Positions 5,797 to 9,657 of a stretch of DNA of 9,657 nt are shown one piece after another. Origin of the DNA: Candidatus Zhuqueibacterota bacterium (GTDB lineage: Bacteria; KSB1; UBA2214). The notes below the pieces were generated by a model, which was not told the DNA's origin, made no database searches, and saw only the letters and a list, made by a program, of their open reading frames with translations. Numbering within the stretch: the first letter of the stretch is position 1; each line of letters opens with the position of its first letter. The DNA lies in NCBI GenBank assembly GCA_022706175.1, contig JAKJDB010000061.1, positions 1-9,657 on the forward strand. The letters run 5' to 3'. Made by a program: the position numbers and the translations under genes.

Positions 5797-6774
5797 ATGA
5801 AAGCGTTGGTAACCGGCAGCAACGGGTTCATCGGCAGCACGCTGGTGGAAAAACTGCTGCAGCAGGGCCATCAGGTCACCTGCCTGGTTCGTCGTCAAAG
5901 CAACCTGACCTGGCTGCAAAATCTGCCTGTGACCTATTCCTACGCCAGCCTGTCCAGCGGAGAGGGGCTGGAGCAGGCGGTCGCCGGTATGGATTGGATT
6001 TTCCATCTGGCCGGGGTCACCAAAGCACGAGACCGGCAGGGATATGTGGACGGCAATGTAACCATCACCACACGACTGCTGCAGGCGTGCCGTTCGCAGC
6101 CGGGACTGAAAAAATTCGTCTATGTCTCCAGCCAGGCGGCTGCCGGGCCGAGCCTGGCCGGCATTCCACTCACTGAAGCGGACGCGCCGCACCCGATCTC
6201 TATCTACGGCGAGTGCAAACTGGCGGCAGAAAAGGAGGTGCTGAGCATCAGCGGTGAGCTGCCTGTGGTCGTGCTCCGGCCGCCGTCGGTTTACGGCCCC
6301 AGAGACCGCGACATTCTGGTTTACTTTCAGAATGTCAACCGGGGATTGGTGCTGGTTCTGGGCAAAGGCGATCAGCGAATCAGTCTGGTGCATGTTTCAG
6401 ATCTGGTCGACGGCATTGTTCTGGCGGCCGAACAACCGGCGAGCAACGGCCAAGTGTTCTTTCTCTCCGGCGACGGCTATTATGATTGGATCACCATCGG
6501 CCGGGAGATCGCTCGGGCGATGGAGAAAAAAACCATCACCATCAGAACGCCGTTTTGGCTATTGCACGCTGTATCCTGGGTTGGCCGGGCCGTGGCCCAG
6601 GTAACAGGCAAGCCGGCACTTCTCAACGCGGATAAAGTGCGCGAGATGGTGCAACCCAGCTGGATGTGCAGCAACCAATCCGCTAAACAAATGCTGGGCT
6701 TTGCGCCTCAATACTCTTTAGCGCAGGGAGTGCGGCAAACCGGCCGCTGGTACCGGGAAAACGGCTGGTTGTAG
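5797..6774 (+). CDS. Extended SDR / NAD-dependent epimerase-like oxidoreductase
   Basis: A 325-residue NAD(P)-binding Rossmann protein. Visible: TGSNGFIG (residues 6-13, the GxxGxxG dinucleotide loop), FHLAGVTKA (69-77), YVSSQAAAGPS (109-119, catalytic serine region), YGECK (137-141, the YxxxK catalytic pair) and LRPPSVYGPRDRD (160-172). The C-terminal part (LLNADKVREM...GVRQTGRWYRENGWL) is typical of extended SDRs of unknown substrate. The start is chosen at ATG 5797 because AAAGGA at 5783-5788 is well placed and MKALVTG is a canonical SDR beginning; an in-frame ATG at 5743 would add 18 atypical residues and lies inside the promoter. It is divergent from the spt-like gene. In Caulobacter an SDR of this broad class (CerR) works with serine palmitoyltransferase in ceramide synthesis, so reduction of 3-ketosphinganine or a ketoceramide is the leading hypothesis. 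A nucleotide-sugar epimerase or dihydroflavonol-reductase-like enzyme is the alternative. Confidence 0.88.
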   Translation: MKALVTGSNGFIGSTLVEKLLQQGHQVTCLVRRQSNLTWLQNLPVTYSYASLSSGEGLEQAVAGMDWIFHLAGVTKARDRQGYVDGNVTITTRLLQACRSQPGLKKFVYVSSQAAAGPSLAGIPLTEADAPHPISIYGECKLAAEKEVLSISGELPVVVLRPPSVYGPRDRDILVYFQNVNRGLVLVLGKGDQRISLVHVSDLVDGIVLAAEQPASNGQVFFLSGDGYYDWITIGREIARAMEKKTITIRTPFWLLHAVSWVGRAVAQVTGKPALLNADKVREMVQPSWMCSNQSAKQMLGFAPQYSLAQGVRQTGRWYRENGWL

Positions 6775-6788
6775 TATTGTCCAAAAGT

Positions 6789-6828
6789 TGGTTAAATAAC
6801 CATAATATGGGCAATGATGTGGTTATTT
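6789..6828 (+). promoter_or_regulatory. Candidate activator site (UAS) upstream of the sigma-54 promoter
   Basis: TGGTTAAATAACCA (6789-6802) is an inverted repeat with 6-bp arms and a two-base centre. A second TGGTTA lies at 6820, in the same orientation and 31 bp away (about three helical turns); AAATAACCA (6794-6802) is also the exact inverse of TGGTTATTT (6820-6828). The block sits at about -180 to -140 relative to the predicted sigma-54 start, the usual range for enhancer-binding activators. It could instead be a weak hairpin at the end of the SDR gene. Confidence 0.4.
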
Positions 6829-6940
6829 GCACAATAATGATTTTTATTCATTTTTTATTCGCTTAATGTCTATTTTTTTAAAAATATGTTTTATAGTTTC
6901 TTAGGTTAGTTAAACGAAGTGTAATAACTCTTTGAACAGG

Positions 6941-6957
6941 TTGGCACATTTATTGCA
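6941..6957 (+). promoter_or_regulatory. Sigma-54 (RpoN) promoter
   Basis: TTGGCAC (6941-6947), ATTTA, TTGCA (6953-6957): the -24 TGGCAC and -12 TTGCA elements match the consensus fully, with the obligatory 10 nt between GG and GC. It is preceded by about 110 nt of very AT-rich DNA (including TATTTTT-TT-AAAAATA, 6871-6886) that could bend. Transcription should start near 6968, inside a CAACAACAACAA stretch, and run into the structured RNA below. Confidence 0.8.
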
Positions 6958-6967
6958 ATTAAAAAAG

Positions 6968-7082
6968 CAACAACAACAATTGTAGTGCCTGTAATACTGT
7001 CCCCCCCCAAAGTCGGATTCTTTTGAATCCCGACTGTCTCCTCATGGGGAAGGCCCGGAGATCCATCCGGGCTTTCTCTTTT
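6968..7082 (+). ncRNA. Candidate sigma-54-dependent small RNA (about 115 nt)
   Basis: The predicted transcript begins at the sigma-54 start with an unstructured CAA-repeat 5' end (about 6968-6979), then a run of eight C (7001-7008). Hairpin 1 is AGTCGGATTC (7011-7020), loop TTTT, GAATCCCGACT (7025-7035): 10 pairs with one bulged C. Small hairpin 2 is TCTCC/GGGGA with loop TCAT (7037-7050). It ends in the terminator hairpin at 7050-7075 followed by TTTCTCTTTT. GGGG at 7046-7049 could also pair with the C-run, giving an alternative fold. The only forward reading frame starting inside (ATG 7044, 19 codons) has no ribosome site and runs through the terminator. It could alternatively be a leader for the helicase gene, but the terminator and a separate downstream promoter argue for a free RNA. 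Family unknown to me. Confidence 0.55.
7050..7082 (+). terminator. Intrinsic terminator of the candidate small RNA
   Basis: GCCCGG (7053-7058) pairs with CCGGGC (7067-7072), extended by a G-T and two A-T pairs at the base (7050-7052 with 7073-7075), loop AGATCCAT, then TTTCTCTTTT ending at 7082. It lies in the middle of a gene-free region, which makes sense only if something upstream is transcribed. Confidence 0.75.
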
Positions 7083-7084
7083 AT

Positions 7085-7150
7085 GGACCGGCTGGAGATA
7101 TAACGCTCCGGCCTTGGGTCCGCCCACCTGATCGGGATTTTTCCCAGGCC
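7085..7150 (+). promoter_or_regulatory. Second structured segment with two alternative folds
   Basis: Fold A: GGACCGGCTGGAG (7085-7097) pairs with CTCCGGCC (7106-7113) and GGTCC (7117-7121), 13 pairs with a TTG bulge and the loop ATATAACG. Fold B: GGCCTTGGG (7110-7118) pairs with CCCAGGCC (7143-7150), 8 pairs with one bulged T. Both folds use 7110-7118, so they exclude each other. It lies after the small-RNA terminator and before the helicase promoter. Role unknown; it could be a read-through switch or just a remnant of structured DNA. Confidence 0.35.
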
Positions 7151-7167
7151 TTGTTGCACAGTTTCAC

Positions 7168-7196
7168 TGGATTTTATGGCTAAACTGTTTTACATT
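7168..7196 (+). promoter_or_regulatory. Candidate promoter of the helicase gene
   Basis: TGGATT (7168-7173), 17 nt, TACATT (7191-7196) followed by G. The -10 is again of the TAnnTT(G) type. The predicted start near 7203 would place the GGAGGG ribosome site (7223-7228) about 20 nt into the message. The -35 is poor, so confidence is low. Confidence 0.35.
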
Positions 7197-7234
7197 GAAT
7201 GAAGTCATCTTTTTCTACTGCCGGAGGGACGGCC

Positions 7235-7261
7235 ATGGTCGAGCGGGTGGCCGCATTATGA
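7235..7261 (+). CDS. Eight-codon leader mini-ORF coupled to the helicase start
   Basis: ATG at 7235-7237 has the only good ribosome site in this region (GGAGGG, 7223-7228, 6 nt away) and encodes MVERVAAL before TGA 7259-7261. The stop overlaps the helicase ATG (7258-7260) in an ATGA arrangement, suggesting that ribosomes finishing the mini-ORF re-initiate on the helicase. Alternatively a base is missing and the GGAGGG-ATG is the true helicase start. Coding of a functional peptide is not implied. Confidence 0.4.
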   Translation: MVERVAAL

Positions 7262-9657
7262 CTTCTTGCACCCACATCGGATTTGAGCTGGATGTCAAAA
7301 CGGCACGCGCTGCCTGGCGGAGCGCCAAGGCGTCGGGCGGTCGCGTCGGCTGGCTCGCCTGCTCCAAACTCACCCCTGATTATTTATTGAATCATGAAAA
7401 ATTTGACCAGGTCTCTATCTATCAGGACCTCGCCCTGCCGGCGTTTTTGAACGTGCTGACCATACTGCAGTATCAGATTATTTTCCCCCTGCTGCAGGCG
7501 GCCAAACCTTTTTCTTTTCTTTCCCGATGGCCGCGCTCTTTTTACACAGCGCGTCTGCACAGCGATGGGCTGCATGACCCCCGCCAACAGCTGTCCGCGC
7601 AGATTCTGCTCGAGCACTTTGGCCCCATGCTGGACCGCTCGTTTGAGCTGCAGCGAACACCGCTGCAAAAAAAGAGCGCCGCCCTGGCCATGGACGAGGA
7701 TCTGGATGAAGCGCAGATCAACGCCATCCGTCGGCTCTACGGCCCTATTCGCGTGCTGGCGCCGGCTGGTTCCGGCAAGACCAAGACGCTGATCAACCGC
7801 ATCATCCATCTGATCAATGAGGGCGTGGCCGGCCATCAGATCCTCGCACTGGCGTTCAACAAAAAAGCGGCCCAGGAGATGATGGAGCGGCTGGTGCAGC
7901 GCGGCGTTGCCGTTGCCAAAAACCTGGACGAAGAGGGAGTGACGGTTCGAACGTTTCATGCGCTGGGGTATGAAATCCTTCGGCGTCACACCGGCTGGCG
8001 GTATCAGAACGATGAGGGTGAAAAGAGATGCCGACAGCTGCTGCAGACGGCTGCGGAAAAGGTGCTGCGTCTGCCGATGCTGCGCAATCAGGATCCTGCC
8101 GCCGGTTTGCTCGCCAGCCTGACGGCCGCAAAGACCGATCTGCCGGAATGGGAGGAGATGCGCACCGAGATCAACGGCGAGCAGTTTCCGTTTAAGGATA
8201 TTTTCGCCCACTATTTGCAGCTGCAATCCGCACAGGGATATGTGAATTTCGATGATATGATCTATTGGCCGTTACGGCTGCTGCTGGAGAACGCCGAACT
8301 GCGGCGCACGATTCAGCATAGGTTCCATTTTGTCCTGGTCGATGAATTTCAGGATCTCAATCGCAGCCAACTGCTGCTGATGCAATTGCTCAGCATGCCG
8401 CACAACAACCTCTTTGTCGTCGGCGACGACGATCAGATGATCTACGGCTGGCGTGGCGCGGATGTGCAAAACATTTTGAATTTCGCCGATCATTACCGCG
8501 GCGCCGCCACCTACACCCTGGAGACCAATTATCGCTCCACGCGGCAGGTGATCGATCACTCCAAGTGGTTGATCGCCCACAACCGCCGCAGGGTGGCCAA
8601 GGACATTCAGCCCGCCGCCACCGCGGCCGAGGGCGAGTTCACCGTCGCATTGCACACCAGTCTGTGGGCACAGGCTAAAAAGACGGTCGAGTGGATTCTG
8701 CAACGGCGGAAAGAGGAGGATAACGGCTGGTCTGATTTCGCCGTGCTCTATCGTTACCATGTCTATCAATATCTGTTGGCGGTTTTGCTGGACAGCTATA
8801 AAATTCCGCACACCTTTGTGGATCACCGCGGTCTGATGCAAACCGCGGTGGGCCGGGACCTGTACAGCTACCTGACGGTTTTGTTTTTTCCCCAGGCAGC
8901 CGGCGAAAAGGAGTGGAGCCGCGTTCTCAAGCGTCCGAACAAGTTTTTGACCAATTCTTTGATCCGCACGATCACCTCCTGGGAAGCGCTGGAGCAGGTC
9001 GCCTGGGATCCCGCCGTCAGTGAGCGGGAACGGCTGGTCCTGCTGGAGTGGCTGCGACAGGTCGATCCGTTCCGCCGGATCGACGCCAACGCGGTCAAAG
9101 TGCCGGACCTGTTGCAGCAGGTCGTGACCGCCTTTGACCTGCGCGCCTTCTATGCCGGCCTGCCGTCGGTCTACGGCGCTGCGGATGAGGCGGGCCAGGA
9201 GGTGGTGCTCGACGTTTTGATCGAAGTCTCCGCCGCCTGCGCCAACCTGTCCGAGTTCTATCAACAGCTGGGTCCCGCCGGGCCGGGCGATCCGGCTGAT
9301 GGTCGAGTAGCGGATGCATCCGTGCCGCAGGTGACGCTGGCCACCATTCACGCCAGCAAGGGCAAAGAGTTTCCTCATGTGGTCCTGTTCCATCTGGCCC
9401 GGGACTATCGTCAGCGTTCCGACCCGGAGTGGGAGGAGGAGCGCCGGGTGACCTATGTCGGCGTGACCCGCGCCATTCGTACGCTGTTGATCACCGCGCC
9501 GGAAAAAGAGTACTCTGATTTTCTGATCGAGGTGAGTCTGAATCCCGGCCTGGCTGGGCTCTCCCTCACCAAACTGGATAAAAAGATCTGCGAGTTGAAA
9601 AAGGACCGGCGTTCCCTGCCGGCGCATAAAAAGGCAGGCCCTGACCTGGGACCCGCC
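7258..9657 (+). CDS. UvrD/Rep-type SF1A DNA helicase, 3' end outside window
   Basis: ATP-dependent 3'-5' DNA helicase of the UvrD/Rep/PcrA superfamily, open for 800 codons to the window end. Motifs in order: Q motif LDEAQINAI (149-157), Walker A APAGSGKTKTL (168-178), Ia LALAFNKKAAQEM (196-208), Ib TFHALGYEIL (232-241), Walker B VDEFQD (361-366), III GDDDQMIYGWRGA (389-401), IV ETNYRST (422-428), V TIHASKGKEFPHVVL (696-710), VI EERRVTYVGVTRA (727-739). All catalytic motifs are intact. The roughly 145 residues before the Q motif are unusual, since UvrD and Rep have the Q motif within their first 20 residues; I do not recognise the extension. The region 330-520 (YVNFDDMIYWPL, YLLAVLLDSYKIPHTF) is normal for the family. 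The start at 7258 has only a weak ribosome site, but overlaps a mini-ORF stop. An in-frame TTG at 7195 is a less likely start. DNA repair or replication-fork clearance is the general role; the specific one is unknown. Confidence 0.92.
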   Translation, partial: MTSCTHIGFELDVKTARAAWRSAKASGGRVGWLACSKLTPDYLLNHEKFDQVSIYQDLALPAFLNVLTILQYQIIFPLLQAAKPFSFLSRWPRSFYTARLHSDGLHDPRQQLSAQILLEHFGPMLDRSFELQRTPLQKKSAALAMDEDLDEAQINAIRRLYGPIRVLAPAGSGKTKTLINRIIHLINEGVAGHQILALAFNKKAAQEMMERLVQRGVAVAKNLDEEGVTVRTFHALGYEILRRHTGWRYQNDEGEKRCRQLLQTAAEKVLRLPMLRNQDPAAGLLASLTAAKTDLPEWEEMRTEINGEQFPFKDIFAHYLQLQSAQGYVNFDDMIYWPLRLLLENAELRRTIQHRFHFVLVDEFQDLNRSQLLLMQLLSMPHNNLFVVGDDDQMIYGWRGADVQNILNFADHYRGAATYTLETNYRSTRQVIDHSKWLIAHNRRRVAKDIQPAATAAEGEFTVALHTSLWAQAKKTVEWILQRRKEEDNGWSDFAVLYRYHVYQYLLAVLLDSYKIPHTFVDHRGLMQTAVGRDLYSYLTVLFFPQAAGEKEWSRVLKRPNKFLTNSLIRTITSWEALEQVAWDPAVSERERLVLLEWLRQVDPFRRIDANAVKVPDLLQQVVTAFDLRAFYAGLPSVYGAADEAGQEVVLDVLIEVSAACANLSEFYQQLGPAGPGDPADGRVADASVPQVTLATIHASKGKEFPHVVLFHLARDYRQRSDPEWEEERRVTYVGVTRAIRTLLITAPEKEYSDFLIEVSLNPGLAGLSLTKLDKKICELKKDRRSLPAHKKAGPDLGPA
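8824..8850. repeat. Perfect 9-bp inverted repeat inside the helicase gene
   Basis: CACCGCGGT (8824-8832) and ACCGCGGTG (8842-8850) with a 9-nt spacer, fully in coding sequence (residues about 523-531). There is no T-run after it. It would fold into a stable hairpin in the mRNA; GC-rich codon choice may explain it. Confidence 0.4.

Noticed and set aside
6794..6828. AAATAACCA/TGGTTATTT as terminator of the SDR gene
   Set aside because: The 17-nt loop and AT-rich stem make a weak terminator, with no T-run directly after it; read instead as a possible protein site, with low confidence.
7001..7008. C8 run as a phase-variation tract
   Set aside because: It is not in a coding region or promoter spacer, so slippage would have no obvious on/off effect; it is noted only as part of the RNA.
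7044..7103. Possible 19-codon peptide (ATG 7044) within the small RNA
   Set aside because: No ribosome site precedes it, the frame runs through the terminator hairpin and it stops beyond the predicted 3' end.
6906..7127. Minus-strand frame of 73 codons across the sigma-54 region
   Set aside because: It overlaps the promoter, hairpins and terminator, lacks a convincing ribosome site, and its hydrophobic run (TTIVVVAFLIAI) is produced by the CAA repeats and A-tract.
6775..7257. tRNA, known riboswitch or CRISPR in the large gene-free region
   Set aside because: No cloverleaf, no recognisable riboswitch core and no regularly spaced direct repeats were found by eye.
7384..8226. Open frame of 280 codons on the minus strand
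   Set aside because: It is antisense to helicase Walker A and neighbouring motifs; no ribosome site or family features.
8272..9627. Open frame of 451 codons on the minus strand
   Set aside because: It lies opposite the helicase, whose motifs are intact in the plus strand. The antisense product is rich in Gln, His and Arg and has no recognisable motif; long antisense frames are common opposite GC-rich genes.

Overview
The window reads as chromosomal DNA of a Gram-negative bacterium, most plausibly from the FCB group (Bacteroidota, Calditrichota or KSB1-like relatives). The placement is inferred from three things. There is a serine-palmitoyltransferase-like enzyme of the type annotated in Bacteroidota. 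Six independent intergenic regions each carry a candidate promoter resembling TTGnnT-N16/17-TAnnTT, close to the TAnnTTTG -10 element of Bacteroidota. The set of small conserved genes also fits. There is no sign of a prophage, insertion sequence, CRISPR array, tRNA or rRNA.

Layout. (1) 1-516, minus strand: the first 172 codons of an NAD(P)-dependent malic enzyme, cut by the window edge. (2) 759-1641, plus strand: a two-domain GNAT acetyltransferase whose N-terminus lies in a different frame from the rest, so it carries a one-base frameshift or a sequence error. (3) 1785-4345, plus strand: a compact five-gene run with gaps of 4, 2, 50 and 3 nt: thioredoxin, mannose-1-phosphate guanylyltransferase, a small unknown protein, a PtsN-like EIIA protein and a short C4 zinc-ribbon protein. 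It is closed by a strong intrinsic terminator at 4368-4394. (4) 4424-5617, minus strand, and 5797-6774, plus strand: a divergent pair, an alpha-oxoamine synthase of the serine palmitoyltransferase type and an extended SDR/NAD-epimerase-like protein. The two have back-to-back promoters and are a candidate bacterial sphingolipid pair. (5) 6775-7257: a 483-nt gene-free region that is far from empty. It holds a paired-repeat upstream site, an excellent sigma-54 promoter (TGGCAC-N5-TTGCA), a roughly 115-nt structured transcript ending in an intrinsic terminator, a second structured segment that can fold two ways, and a promoter with a mini-ORF for the next gene. (6) 7258-9657, plus strand: a UvrD/Rep-type SF1A helicase with an unusual N-terminal extension of about 145 residues, open at the window end.

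How it fits together. The thioredoxin-manC-EIIA-zinc-ribbon run looks like a housekeeping operon joining redox, GDP-mannose (surface polysaccharide) and regulatory genes. The spt/SDR pair points to membrane lipid synthesis. The best candidate for something undescribed is the sigma-54-driven small RNA locus at about 6789-7083. It has its own candidate activator site, core promoter, hairpins and terminator, and no convincing protein in it. All functional assignments come from motifs read by eye; no database search was run.
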